DNA from: Bradyrhizobium canariense
GTDB taxonomy: Bacteria > Pseudomonadota > Alphaproteobacteria > Rhizobiales > Xanthobacteraceae
NCBI RefSeq assembly: GCF_019402665.1
Contig: NZ_VSST01000034.1
Location: 159,722 to 223,721 of the forward strand
DNA: 64,000 nt
Reading direction: 5' to 3'
The notes under the pieces are model-generated. The model saw nothing but the letters and a program-made list of their open reading frames with translations. It did no database searches and was not told where the DNA came from. The translations under genes were made by a program, and so were the position numbers. Shown here one piece after another: positions 8,944 through 17,411 of the stretch (its first letter is position 1; each line of letters begins with the position of its first letter).

Positions 8944-9831
8944 ATGGAAATGCATCAGGTCCGCTATTTCCTCGCGGTGGCGCAGCTCTTGAACTTCACG
9001 CGTGCCGCCGAGGACTGCAACGTGACGCAGCCTTCGCTGACGCGCGCGATCAAGCAGCTCGAGGCCGAGCTCGGCGGCGATCTGTTTCGCCGCGAACGGC
9101 CCGCAGCGCAATTGACCGAGCTCGGCCAACGCATGCATCCGCTGCTGAAGCAGTGTTTTGATGCGGCCACCGGCGCACGCTCGCTGGCCTCCTCTTTCCG
9201 CAGCGGCGAGATCGGCGCGCTTCGCGTCGCGCTGACGCATTCGATCGATCTTTCGCTCCTCATCCCGCATCTCAACCAGATCAAACGGCAGTTCAACCGG
9301 CTCGAATTCCGCTTCCTGCGCGGCTCGAGTCGTGAAGTGGCCGACTTGCTGAAGAAGGGCGAGGCCGAGCTCGGGATTGCCGCCGAAATCGACGAGGCCT
9401 GGGAGCGGCTCGATGTCTGGCCGCTGTTCACCGAGAGCTTCGAGCTCGTGGTCAGCGACGGACACCGGCTCGCAGGCCGCAGCAGCATCGAACTGGACGA
9501 TTTGCGCGCGGAGCAGCTGCTGAGCCGGACGTTTTGCGAGCATTCCGCCCGTATCTCGGCGAGCCTGCGCGAGCACGGCATCGCGGTCGAACAGGGTCAC
9601 GAAATCTCGAACGAGCGCGACCTGATCGAGCTGGTCGAGGCCGACATCGGCATCGCCATGGTGCCGCACACCTCGCCCGTTCCGGAGACGCTGACGCGCG
9701 CTGCGGTCGCCGGGCTGGACGCCCGTCGCACCGTCAGCCTCTACGGGGTGGCCGGCCGGCAGCGTACGGCGGTGGCCAACGCCGTGATGCGCATGCTGCG
9801 CGGTGCGGATTGGCGGGAGATTGCGGGTTAG
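8944..9831 (+). CDS. LysR-family transcriptional regulator
   Basis: This 295-residue protein has a typical LysR N-terminal winged helix (MEMHQVRYFLAVAQLLNFTR, then CNVTQPSLTRAIKQLE) and a C-terminal effector-binding domain. The open frame begins at 8845, but only from ATG 8944 does it match the family; GGAGA lies nine bases upstream. LysR proteins usually regulate the divergent neighbour, so the bdhA-patatin operon is the likely target. The effector is not predictable. Confidence 0.9.
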   Translation: MEMHQVRYFLAVAQLLNFTRAAEDCNVTQPSLTRAIKQLEAELGGDLFRRERPAAQLTELGQRMHPLLKQCFDAATGARSLASSFRSGEIGALRVALTHSIDLSLLIPHLNQIKRQFNRLEFRFLRGSSREVADLLKKGEAELGIAAEIDEAWERLDVWPLFTESFELVVSDGHRLAGRSSIELDDLRAEQLLSRTFCEHSARISASLREHGIAVEQGHEISNERDLIELVEADIGIAMVPHTSPVPETLTRAAVAGLDARRTVSLYGVAGRQRTAVANAVMRMLRGADWREIAG

Positions 9832-9855
9832 CGGCGACGCTCGCTGCCGACCCTT

Positions 9856-10572
9856 TTAGGCTTCCCTGCTCGCGCCTTCCAACGCCTCAAGCAGATCATC
9901 GATCTCCATCCGCTTGCGGAAGTCCGGATCGACGAAGCGGGCTTTCACGAGACCGTCGCGACCAACGACAAACACGGCCGGGATCGGCAGCATCCAGCCA
10001 TCATTGCCGTGGAATTTCGCCATGTCCTGGTAGGACAACAGGCTCTGGATCTCGGCACCTAGCCAGATCGCGAGATTGAGCGACAGCGCATAGCCGTTGT
10101 CGAGGTCGGTCAGGATCGGAAATGGCGCACCAGCTTCCGCTTTGAGCTGCTGGGTATATTCCTGCGTCTCCGGCATGACCGCGACGATTCGCGCACCCAT
10201 GGACTCGATGCGATCAAGCGCCTGGACCACCGCGCGAACATTGAGCCGGCAATAGGGGCACCAATGGCCGCGGAAGAACATCACGGCGACCGGGCCGCTC
10301 TCCAGCAGCGAGGACAGCGCGACGAGACGCCCGCTTTCGTCCGGCAACATGAACGGCGGCATCGCCTCGCCCGGACGCGGCGCGGTGTCGCCGCCGCCGT
10401 TTCCATTCAACCTGGTCACCAGATGATCGACTGCCTCGCCATAGGCCGGGAACACGTCGCGGCTGGCGTCGGCATAGGCGCGGAGCTGCTCGTTCAGCGT
10501 GCCATCCATGTCACGGCAGCGCTGGAAGGCGAGTTTGAGCCGCTCGGCATCGGCCGGCGAGAGAGAGGTCAT
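9856..10572 (-). CDS. Peroxiredoxin-like (AhpC/TSA, thioredoxin-fold) protein
   Basis: This 238-residue protein has an N-terminal helical segment of about 60 residues followed by an AhpC/TSA thioredoxin fold. The redox centre is FRGHWCPYCRLN (CxxC), preceded by the strand GPVAVMF. The C-terminal part contains the cis-Pro region PIPAVFVVGRDG. Such proteins are thought to reduce peroxides or exchange disulfides. No signal peptide is visible, so it is probably cytoplasmic. The start is set by GAACGCTGGAGCG-type sequence before ATG 10572. Confidence 0.85.
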   Translation of the reverse strand: MTSLSPADAERLKLAFQRCRDMDGTLNEQLRAYADASRDVFPAYGEAVDHLVTRLNGNGGGDTAPRPGEAMPPFMLPDESGRLVALSSLLESGPVAVMFFRGHWCPYCRLNVRAVVQALDRIESMGARIVAVMPETQEYTQQLKAEAGAPFPILTDLDNGYALSLNLAIWLGAEIQSLLSYQDMAKFHGNDGWMLPIPAVFVVGRDGLVKARFVDPDFRKRMEIDDLLEALEGASREA

Positions 10573-10652
10573 CTTGCGCTCCAGCGTTCAGGGGACGAAT
10601 ATTAGGTGCCCGATCCGGCCGCCCGCAAGGGGCGGCCGTCATGCGCACGCGA

Positions 10653-10937
10653 TCAGTTCACGTAGAAATTGCCGGTCGGGTCCAACCGCCCCGAGGTGGA
10701 ATACAGCGATCCGTTGTCCATGAAGAAGACGGTGTTGTCGGGAACCTTCTTGGCGCTCTTCATCATGGCCTCGTGGTTCTTCTCCGCCGGGGCCATGGCC
10801 ATCGCCGACATCTTGCCGGGTCCGCCATACATGTAGGCCATGCCGGCCTTGAAGTCCCATGTGGCCTCCGAGAAGGCCGATGTGGCGATGACCGCGAACG
10901 CAGCCGTGGCAATCAAGGTCTTGGACAATGTCGTCAT
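10653..10937 (-). CDS. Small exported protein of unknown function
   Basis: This 94-residue protein starts at ATG 10937, with GGAGAAG upstream. A signal peptide (MTTLSKTLIATAAFAVIATS, cleaved near AFSEA) precedes a mature chain of about 70 residues. The conserved-looking core is AYMYGGPGKMSAMAM, then KVPDNTVFFMDNGSLY and the ending RLDPTGNFYVN. It is rich in Met and has no cysteine. I do not recognise the family; similar small exported proteins occur in Bradyrhizobium. The gene stands alone between a peroxiredoxin-like gene and a divergent cupin gene. Confidence 0.7.
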   Translation of the reverse strand: MTTLSKTLIATAAFAVIATSAFSEATWDFKAGMAYMYGGPGKMSAMAMAPAEKNHEAMMKSAKKVPDNTVFFMDNGSLYSTSGRLDPTGNFYVN

Positions 10938-11179
10938 GAGATGCTTCTCCGGATTGACGTGAACGCCCGCCAATCGGGCGCCCTGCCATCGAACGCCAAT
11001 CGCTGGGAAAGCGGAAATGCCGATCCCCAATCGGTTCGATAGCGAGCGCGTATCGGGCCCGATAGCGCCGGTCTATCGCAGCGAGAGCGAAAGAGCATTT
11101 CAGAACGAGCACTCTTTCGACGAAAGTCCCGACATAGCCGGCGACCATTGCGGTTGCGGCCAACACAGGAGACGTCCCG

Positions 11180-11662
11180 ATGTTCAAGCATCACACCTTG
11201 TCGCGCGCGGTCTGGCCCGGCCTTGCCATCCTCGGCGTATTGACACTCTCGGCGCAGCCAGTCTCCGCCGGCGAATGCCCGGCCGACAAGATCAAGCCGA
11301 ACGCGCAGCAGATGGTCGACTACAAGCCGGTCGGCGTCACCGACGTCACGCTCGGCGCCATCGACCTCGGCAAACAGCCGGCGCATATCGAAGGCCGCGA
11401 GCTGCGCTTCCGCAAGCTGACCATCGAGCCCGGCGGCATCGTGCCCTGGCACAGCCATGACGACCGCCCTGCCCTGATCTTCGTGCAGCAGGGCGAGATC
11501 GTCGAACACGCGTCCAACTGCGTCGATCCGATCGTGCACAAGGCCGGCGACATCCGCCCCGAGGTGTCCGGCACCTCGCACTGGTGGAAGAACCTCGGCA
11601 AGGAAACGGTCATCCTCTATGTCGGCGACGTCCGCAAGGACCCGCACGACCACAACATGTAA
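11180..11662 (+). CDS. Exported cupin-domain protein
   Basis: This 160-residue protein has a signal peptide ending near QPVSAGE and then a single cupin barrel. The metal-binding motif PWHSHDDRPALIFVQQGEI carries the HxH ligands plus Glu, and a second motif HWWKN supplies the last histidine. GGAGACG precedes ATG 11180. Single-domain exported cupins have diverse roles (metal-dependent dioxygenase, isomerase or binding), so substrate is not assigned. A strong inverted repeat lies between it and the downstream MFS gene. Confidence 0.85.
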   Translation: MFKHHTLSRAVWPGLAILGVLTLSAQPVSAGECPADKIKPNAQQMVDYKPVGVTDVTLGAIDLGKQPAHIEGRELRFRKLTIEPGGIVPWHSHDDRPALIFVQQGEIVEHASNCVDPIVHKAGDIRPEVSGTSHWWKNLGKETVILYVGDVRKDPHDHNM

Positions 11663-11692
11663 CGGGTGCGCGACCCCAGCGCACGCGTGACG

Positions 11693-11743
11693 GAATGTGG
11701 CGCCCGGGATCCCCATGCTGCCCCGCATGCGGGCGCCACATTC
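11693..11743. terminator. Nested inverted repeat between cupin and MFS genes
   Basis: A perfect 14-base stem, GAATGTGGCGCCCG (11693-11706) with CGGGCGCCACATTC (11730-11743), encloses a second stem CATGC/GCATG (11714-11718 with 11725-11729). No U-run follows on the plus strand, so it is not a classic intrinsic terminator. It may end the cupin transcript, stabilise it, or be an operator just before the MFS start at 11763. Confidence 0.5.
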
Positions 11744-11762
11744 ATCACAAGGAAGGCCTGCC

Positions 11763-12965
11763 ATGACCGATCTTTCCGCGCCGATCAAACCGACCGCGAT
11801 GACGATGGACGCGCATTCACCAGGTCTCGCGCTTCGCTCCCTCGTGATCGGCCTCACTGCCTTCCTCACCGTCGTCGACCTGTTCGCGACCCAGGCGATC
11901 CTGCCTTCGCTGACACGTCACTACGGTGTCGCACCAGCGGCGATGAGCTTGGCGGTCAACGCCAGCACGTTCGGCATGGCCGTCGCAGGCCTCGTCGTCG
12001 GCTTTCTCAGCCCGCACATCGACAGGCGGATCGGCATCCTGCTCAGCCTGACCCTGCTCGCGATTCCGACGAGCCTGCTGGCGACTGCGCCCAATCTTGC
12101 CGTCTTCACCGGCCTGCGGGTGGCACAGGGCCTCTGCATGGCATCCGCCTTCGCATTGACATTGGCTCATCTCGGCGAGCAATGCAGCGCAATGGATTCC
12201 GGCGGCGCCTTTGCCGCCTACATCACGGGAAACGTCGCCAGCAATCTCGTCGGCCGGCTGGTCTCGGCCGCGATCGCCGATAGCCTTGGCCTGGCATGGA
12301 ATTTCTATTTCCTTGCAGCCCTTAATCTGGCCGGCGCCGCACTGGTCTATTTCACCATTGCGCGCGTACAGCCGACGCGTGCAACGACGCCGAAGGCGTC
12401 GGCGCTTGGCGCGACGATCGCGCAGTGGCGGGATTCACGGCTGCGTGCCGCCTACGGCATCGGCTTCTGCATCCTGTTCGCATTCATCGGCACTTTCACA
12501 TTCGTCAATTTCGTTCTGGTTCGGCCACCGCTGTCGCTGGGCATGATGGACCTCGGCTTCGTTTACTTCGTCTTCCTGCCTTCGGTGGTCACGACGTTGC
12601 TGGCCGGCAAAGTGGCGTCGCGCCTCGGAACGCGTCCGACGATCTGGGGCTCGCTCGCGACCGCCGGGATCGGCTTGCCGCTGATGCTGGCCCCACACCT
12701 GGGCGCGGTCCTCGCCGGGATGGTTCTGGTCGGAATCGGCACCTTTTCCGCGCAAGCGGCTGCGACAGGATTCGTCGGACAGGCTGCGGCTGAAAACCGC
12801 GGCATCGCCAGCGGCACCTATCTCGCCTGCTATTTCTGCGGCGGGCTCATCGGCACCGCCGTCCTCGGCCGGCTGTTCGACGCGTATGGCTGGCATGCCT
12901 GCGTGGCCGGGGTGGGCCTGGCGCTCGCGGTCGCGGCCCTGCTGACGCTCGCCTTGAAGCGCTAG
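11763..12965 (+). CDS. MFS transporter (12 TM, YnfM/arabinose-efflux type)
   Basis: This 400-residue membrane protein has 12 predicted helices. The first is LVIGLTAFLTVVDLFATQAI, and the loop 2-3 motif is GFLSPHIDRRIG. This resembles YnfM-type drug/sugar efflux carriers. The frame runs from 11697, but AAGGAAGG precedes the ATG at 11763, giving MTDLSAPIKPTA. It converges on fixS, with the two stop codons overlapping in the four bases CTAG (12962-12965). Substrate is unknown. Confidence 0.85.
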   Translation: MTDLSAPIKPTAMTMDAHSPGLALRSLVIGLTAFLTVVDLFATQAILPSLTRHYGVAPAAMSLAVNASTFGMAVAGLVVGFLSPHIDRRIGILLSLTLLAIPTSLLATAPNLAVFTGLRVAQGLCMASAFALTLAHLGEQCSAMDSGGAFAAYITGNVASNLVGRLVSAAIADSLGLAWNFYFLAALNLAGAALVYFTIARVQPTRATTPKASALGATIAQWRDSRLRAAYGIGFCILFAFIGTFTFVNFVLVRPPLSLGMMDLGFVYFVFLPSVVTTLLAGKVASRLGTRPTIWGSLATAGIGLPLMLAPHLGAVLAGMVLVGIGTFSAQAAATGFVGQAAAENRGIASGTYLACYFCGGLIGTAVLGRLFDAYGWHACVAGVGLALAVAALLTLALKR

Positions 12966-13129
12966 CGCTTGGCCGGCGCTTCCTGCGGCGGCTCGTCGTC
13001 GGCGATGGCGCGCCAGGCGGCGCCGTCGAGATCGTCGTACTGGCCGCTCCGGAGCGACCAGAGGAAGGCGGCGAGACCGGCGAGACCGAGCATCAGCGCT
13101 AGCGGCACCAGGATGACCAGGATTTCCAT
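12962..13129 (-). CDS. fixS: cbb3 oxidase maturation protein FixS/CcoS
   Basis: This 55-residue protein has one N-terminal transmembrane helix (MEILVILVPLALMLGLAGLA) and the CcoS signature WSLRSGQYDDLDGAAWR. CcoS is needed to insert heme and copper into CcoN of the cbb3 oxidase. Its ATG overlaps the stop codon of fixI by one base, indicating translational coupling as the last gene of fixGHIS. The C-terminus (ADDEPPQEAPAKR) is polar and cytoplasmic. Confidence 0.93.
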   Translation of the reverse strand: MEILVILVPLALMLGLAGLAAFLWSLRSGQYDDLDGAAWRAIADDEPPQEAPAKR

Positions 13130-15321
13130 CACGCGATCTCCCGCGAGGCGCCGCGCGCGCGCAGCGAATTCACCATCACCAGGATCGACGATCCGCTCAT
13201 GGCGGCAGCCGCGATCAGGGGCGTCACGACGCCGCTGATCGCCACCGGCACCGCGAGGACATTGTAGCCGATCGCTAGCCAGAGATTCTGCCGCATCAAG
13301 TGCAGCGCCTTGCGTGAAGCGTCGATGGCGGCAACGACCGGGGCCAGCGGCCGGCCGAGAAAGATGAGATCGGCGGTCGCCTGGCTCAAATGCGCGGCCG
13401 AGATCGGCGACATCGAGACGTGCGCTGCCGCCAGCGACGGCGCATCGTTCATGCCGTCGCCGACCATCAGGACCTTCATGCCCCTCTGCTTCAAGACCTC
13501 GATCCGCGCGATCTTGTCGGCTGGGGTCACCCCGGCGCGCCATTCGGAAATGCCCAGCGCGTGGGCCGCCGCGATCACCGCCGGTTCACGGTCGCCGGAG
13601 AGAATCTCGATGCCGATATTGCGCGCCTTCAGCGCTGCGATCACAGCCTGCGCATCGGGACGGAGGCCCTGGCGCACAGAGAGGATGAATTTTTCGCTCC
13701 CCTTGCTGAAAGCCACGACGGAGGCTTCGGGATCGAGATTTGTCACGTCGGAAACCAGCGTCTCGGCGCCGCAGAAGGACGGACGGCCGAGGCGAATCTC
13801 GATGCCATCGACCACAGCGCGCACGCCCTGGCCGGCTTCCTCTACCGCGCTGACGATCGGCGATCTGGCGTCGGAGGCCTGCGCGACGGCGGCGGCGACC
13901 GGATGATGGCTCGACAGCGCGAGCCGTCCGGCAAGCTCGAAGACATCAGCGGGGATATCGGCGGCGTTCATCACGTCGAGATCGGGCAGCGTCAGCGTCC
14001 CGGTCTTGTCGAAGATGACGTGATCGGCTTCTGCGAGACGCTCGATGGCATCGCCCGAATTGAGCAGTACGCCCGATCTGAACATTGCGCCCGAGGCGAT
14101 CGTCTGCACCGTCGGAATGGCGAGCCCGAGCGCGCAGGGACAGGTGATGATCAGCACCGCGACGCCGGTCACGATCGCATCATGCCAGCCGGCGCCCGCG
14201 ATGACCCAGCCGAGGATGGTGACGAGCGCGGTGGCATGCACCACGGGCGCATAGAGTCGCGAGGCGCGGTCTGCGAGCCGCATGTAGCGCGAGCGCGCCT
14301 GCAGCGCATTGTCGAGCAGCCGCGTGATCTCGGCGAGCAGCGTCGCCTCGGAGGCCGCCGAGACTCGCACCCGCAAGCTGCCCGAGATGTTCATCGATCC
14401 CGCATAGACCGGCGTGCCCTGGCCTGCCGTGACGTAGAGCGTCTCGCCCGTAATCAGGCTCTGGTCGATTTCGGAACGGCCCTCGATCACGGTGCCGTCG
14501 ACCGCGCAGCGCTCGCCGGGTCGCAGCAGCACGATGTCGCCGGGATAGATCGCGGCCACCGGCACTTGAGATATCTCGCCAGGCCCGACGAACTTGGCCG
14601 CGGTCTCCGCCTTGAGCGCGGCGAGATTGCCTGCGACCGCGCGGGTCCGCCGCCGCATATTCTGGTCGAGAAAGCGGCCGACCAGGAGGAAAGTGAGCAG
14701 CATGATCGCCGCGTCGAAATAGGCGTGCTCGGCGTGGTTGATGGTCTCAACCACGGACATGCCGAGCGCCAGTGTCACGCCGATCGAGATCGGCACGTCC
14801 ATGTTGGTGGTCTTGGCCGACAGCGCGCGCCAGGCCGAGCGGAAGAACGGCTGGCCGGCATAGGCCGCCGCCGGCAGCGCGATCAGCGCCGACAGCCAGT
14901 GGAAGAAATCGCGCTGCTCCGGCAGCATGTCCGAGACGTTGCCGGACCACACCGGGATCGACAGCATCATCACGTTCATGGTGGCGAACGCGGCGACGCC
15001 GAGGCAACGCAGCAGGAAGCGCGATTCGGCGACCTCGGTCGCCTCCGCGCTCTCGGTCTCGTAAGGATAGGCCTTGTAGCCGAGCTCTTCGAGGCGATCG
15101 ATGAAGCGTGCCGGATCGAGCGTGCCCGCCTTCCATTCCAGCGCAACGCGCCGGTCGGTGAGGTTCACGCGCGCCAGCGTGACGTCGGGAATCGCGGACA
15201 GCCCGCGCTCGATCTTGGCCATGCAGCCGGCGCAGTGAACGCCCTCGACCGCGAGATCGATGTGCTGGACGCCCTCGCCCGCAGTCCGGACGTAATGCGA
15301 AAAGTCGCGCGAGACGTGCAT
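13129..15321 (-). CDS. fixI: Copper-translocating P-type ATPase FixI/CcoI
   Basis: This 730-residue P1B ATPase supplies copper for cbb3 oxidase assembly. In order it has an N-terminal metal-binding domain with GVHCAGC, paired helices, the intramembrane CPC motif (TCPCALGLAIPT), the phosphorylation site FDKTGTLT, the SSHHPVA nucleotide-domain motif and the hinge GDGMNDAPSL. The start is ATG 15321, since the longer frame reads through the fixH region. It is third in fixGHIS, 11 bases after fixH and overlapping fixS by one base. Confidence 0.95.
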   Translation of the reverse strand: MHVSRDFSHYVRTAGEGVQHIDLAVEGVHCAGCMAKIERGLSAIPDVTLARVNLTDRRVALEWKAGTLDPARFIDRLEELGYKAYPYETESAEATEVAESRFLLRCLGVAAFATMNVMMLSIPVWSGNVSDMLPEQRDFFHWLSALIALPAAAYAGQPFFRSAWRALSAKTTNMDVPISIGVTLALGMSVVETINHAEHAYFDAAIMLLTFLLVGRFLDQNMRRRTRAVAGNLAALKAETAAKFVGPGEISQVPVAAIYPGDIVLLRPGERCAVDGTVIEGRSEIDQSLITGETLYVTAGQGTPVYAGSMNISGSLRVRVSAASEATLLAEITRLLDNALQARSRYMRLADRASRLYAPVVHATALVTILGWVIAGAGWHDAIVTGVAVLIITCPCALGLAIPTVQTIASGAMFRSGVLLNSGDAIERLAEADHVIFDKTGTLTLPDLDVMNAADIPADVFELAGRLALSSHHPVAAAVAQASDARSPIVSAVEEAGQGVRAVVDGIEIRLGRPSFCGAETLVSDVTNLDPEASVVAFSKGSEKFILSVRQGLRPDAQAVIAALKARNIGIEILSGDREPAVIAAAHALGISEWRAGVTPADKIARIEVLKQRGMKVLMVGDGMNDAPSLAAAHVSMSPISAAHLSQATADLIFLGRPLAPVVAAIDASRKALHLMRQNLWLAIGYNVLAVPVAISGVVTPLIAAAAMSGSSILVMVNSLRARGASREIA

Positions 15322-15332
15322 GGCAAAATCCT

Positions 15333-15818
15333 TCAGTTCAGGATCACGCGGTTGCGCGACATGAACACGCGCGCTCCCCGCGTCTCGCCCTCGATCACCA
15401 GGTCCCACTGGCCCGGTGCGACCGATGCGGCATTGCCGCGATAGAGCCCGATGCCGGCCTCCGAGAGCTCGATTGCGAGATCGGCGCGCTTGTCGGTCGG
15501 CCGCTCCAGGCGGCCGCCGAATTTCAGTCCGGCGATCGGCTGGCCGCTCGCGTCGCGCGCCTCGACCTGAAGCACGGCGCCACCATCGGCGCGGCGCTCG
15601 ACATGGGCATTGACCTTCCATTTGCGCGCGGCCTGGTCCTGCGCCGCCGAGATTTCGCGATCATAGGTCAGGCCCGCGGCATAGGGACTGTCGACGTCCG
15701 TGCCTGGCAGCGTCGCGATCGCGAGCTTCATCATGGTCACGTTGACGCCGATCACGACGCCGAAGAAGGCGACCAGCATCAGAAACACCTTGGTTCCGGT
15801 CAGCGGCTTGGTTGCCAT
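15333..15818 (-). CDS. fixH: cbb3 oxidase assembly protein FixH
   Basis: This 161-residue protein has one N-terminal membrane helix (VFLMLVAFFGVVIGVNVTMM) and a periplasmic FixH domain. The SPYAAGLTYDREI and KVNAHVERRADGGAV region is characteristic of the family, as is the end GQWDLVIEGE. FixH/CcoH interacts with CcoNOP and is needed for stable oxidase. It is second in fixGHIS, 15 bases after fixG. Confidence 0.93.
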   Translation of the reverse strand: MATKPLTGTKVFLMLVAFFGVVIGVNVTMMKLAIATLPGTDVDSPYAAGLTYDREISAAQDQAARKWKVNAHVERRADGGAVLQVEARDASGQPIAGLKFGGRLERPTDKRADLAIELSEAGIGLYRGNAASVAPGQWDLVIEGETRGARVFMSRNRVILN

Positions 15819-15833
15819 GGCGAACTCCTGATC

Positions 15834-17300
15834 CTAGGGCGCGACGAAATTGTCGGTGGCGCTGGCGACTTCGCCGAGACCGATATCGGTGACGTGAAAG
15901 CGAACCGGGATCGACTTTTCCGGATTGCCCTCCAGCGGCGCAGTCACGAGCACCCGCAGCTCGCTGGTGGAGTCGCGCGGAACCACGATCATCGGCCGGT
16001 CCTGCGTCACGGAATCGATCCCGATGACATGGATCGTCGCATTAACCGGACCGCTCGCGTCGATCGCAATGACGCGGTCGTAGCCGCTCTTGTTGAGCAA
16101 CCGCACCGTGTAGGCGTTGCGGATCGAGCCGTCGCTGAGCCTGACCGCGACCGGGTTGCGGTCGTGCAGCACGTTGACGTCGAGCAGGCTGCGGGTCGCC
16201 AGCGTATAGATCATGATGCCACCGACCGCCGCGATGATCGCGCTGTAGGCGACGGTGCGAGCCCGGACAATGCGGTAGACCGGCGCCTTGCCTTCCTGGC
16301 GGCGCTGGATGTTGACGTCGTTGTCGTAGCCGATCAGCCGCTTCGGCCGGCCGATCTTGGTCATCACGTTGTCGCAGGCGTCGATGCAGAGCCCGCACTG
16401 GATGCATTCGAGCTGCGGTCCATTACGGATGTCGATGCCGGTCGGACACACGGCGACGCATTGATAACAGTCGACGCAGTCGCCGACTTGCTCGCCGAGC
16501 GCGCGCAGCTCGGCCGCCTTCTTGACCGACGTACGCTTCTCGCCGCGATCGTAACGATAGGTCACGTTGAGCGCCCATTCGTCGGTGAGCGCGGCCTGGA
16601 TCCGCGGCCACGGGCACATGTAGGTGCAGACCTGCTCGCGCATGAAGCCGGCGAGCACGTAGGTCGTCGCGGTGAGAATGCCGATCCAGATGTAGGCGAT
16701 CATCGGCGCCTGGAAGGTGACGAGTTCCCTAACCAGCGTCGGTGCGTCGTTAAAATAGAGCACCCAGGCGCCGCCGGTCCACCACCCGATCAAGAGCCAG
16801 ATCGAATGCTTGAGCACGATCTCGGAGATGCGCTCCAGCTTCATCGGGTCGGACGATTTGTCCTTCTTCATCCGCTCGCGCCGGTCGCCCTCGATCAGAC
16901 GCTCGACCGCATAGAACAGGTCGGTCCACACTGTCTGCGGACAGAGATAGCCGCACCAGATGCGGCCGCCGACCGAGTTCATCAGGAATAGCGCCACCGC
17001 GGCGACGATCAGCAGGCCGGTGAAGTAGTAGACCTCCTGCGGCCATAGCTCGATGAAGAAGAAATAGAAGCGGCTGTTGGGAAGATCGATCAGCACCGCC
17101 TGGTTCGGAGCACCGAGGCCGCGGTTCCAGCGCACGAACGGCAGGAAGTAGTAGACGCCGAGGCAGAACGCCATCAGGCCCCATTTGATCCGGCGGAAGG
17201 TGCCGGAGATGCTCTGGGGATAGACTTTCTTCTGGGCCACATAGAGCGGCCCGTTGTCATCGTCTAATGGGAGCTCTTTTGGGTTCACGGTCCTGTTCAT
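15834..17300 (-). CDS. fixG: Fe-S membrane protein FixG/CcoG
   Basis: This 488-residue protein has a cytoplasmic N-terminus, several membrane helices, two ferredoxin-type clusters and a C-terminal periplasmic Ig-like FixG domain. The cysteine motifs are WCGYLCPQTVW, CTYMCPWPRIQ, CVDCYQCVAVCPTGID and CIQCGLCIDACDNVM. Known CcoG proteins reduce Cu(II) to Cu(I) for the cbb3 oxidase. It is the first gene of fixGHIS. A FixK2-type box is centred 63.5 bases before its ATG. Confidence 0.95.
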   Translation of the reverse strand: MNRTVNPKELPLDDDNGPLYVAQKKVYPQSISGTFRRIKWGLMAFCLGVYYFLPFVRWNRGLGAPNQAVLIDLPNSRFYFFFIELWPQEVYYFTGLLIVAAVALFLMNSVGGRIWCGYLCPQTVWTDLFYAVERLIEGDRRERMKKDKSSDPMKLERISEIVLKHSIWLLIGWWTGGAWVLYFNDAPTLVRELVTFQAPMIAYIWIGILTATTYVLAGFMREQVCTYMCPWPRIQAALTDEWALNVTYRYDRGEKRTSVKKAAELRALGEQVGDCVDCYQCVAVCPTGIDIRNGPQLECIQCGLCIDACDNVMTKIGRPKRLIGYDNDVNIQRRQEGKAPVYRIVRARTVAYSAIIAAVGGIMIYTLATRSLLDVNVLHDRNPVAVRLSDGSIRNAYTVRLLNKSGYDRVIAIDASGPVNATIHVIGIDSVTQDRPMIVVPRDSTSELRVLVTAPLEGNPEKSIPVRFHVTDIGLGEVASATDNFVAP

Positions 17301-17356
17301 CGCCTGCAGCTTTTCGGGAGGTGCGATAAAACCTAGACCCGACGCCGCCGCGTCAG

Positions 17357-17370
17357 TTGATCCAGCGCAA
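17357..17370. promoter_or_regulatory. FixK2/FNR-type box upstream of fixG
   Basis: TTGATCCAGCGCAA fits the B. japonicum FixK2 consensus TTG(A/C)-N6-(T/G)CAA. It is centred 63.5 bases before the fixG ATG, exactly the distance seen for fixN. Its last three bases overlap the start of an inverted repeat at 17368-17400. Confidence 0.75.
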
Positions 17371-17400
17371 GCGGGAGCGTTTTTTGTTCGCCCCCGCTTG
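17368..17400. terminator. Inverted repeat between fixP and the fixG promoter
   Basis: CAAGCGGGAGCG (17368-17379) pairs with CGCCCCCGCTTG (17389-17400) with one mismatch, around the loop TTTTTTGTT. It begins 12 bases before... the fixP stop when read on the plus strand and sits immediately downstream of fixP on the minus strand. Lacking a terminal U-run, it may be a processing or attenuation structure rather than a complete terminator. Confidence 0.5.
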
Positions 17401-17411
17401 TTCCCAATTGG

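Noticed and set aside
13390..15444. Plus-strand frame of 684 residues opposite fixI
   Set aside because: Antisense shadow of a well-defined copper ATPase.
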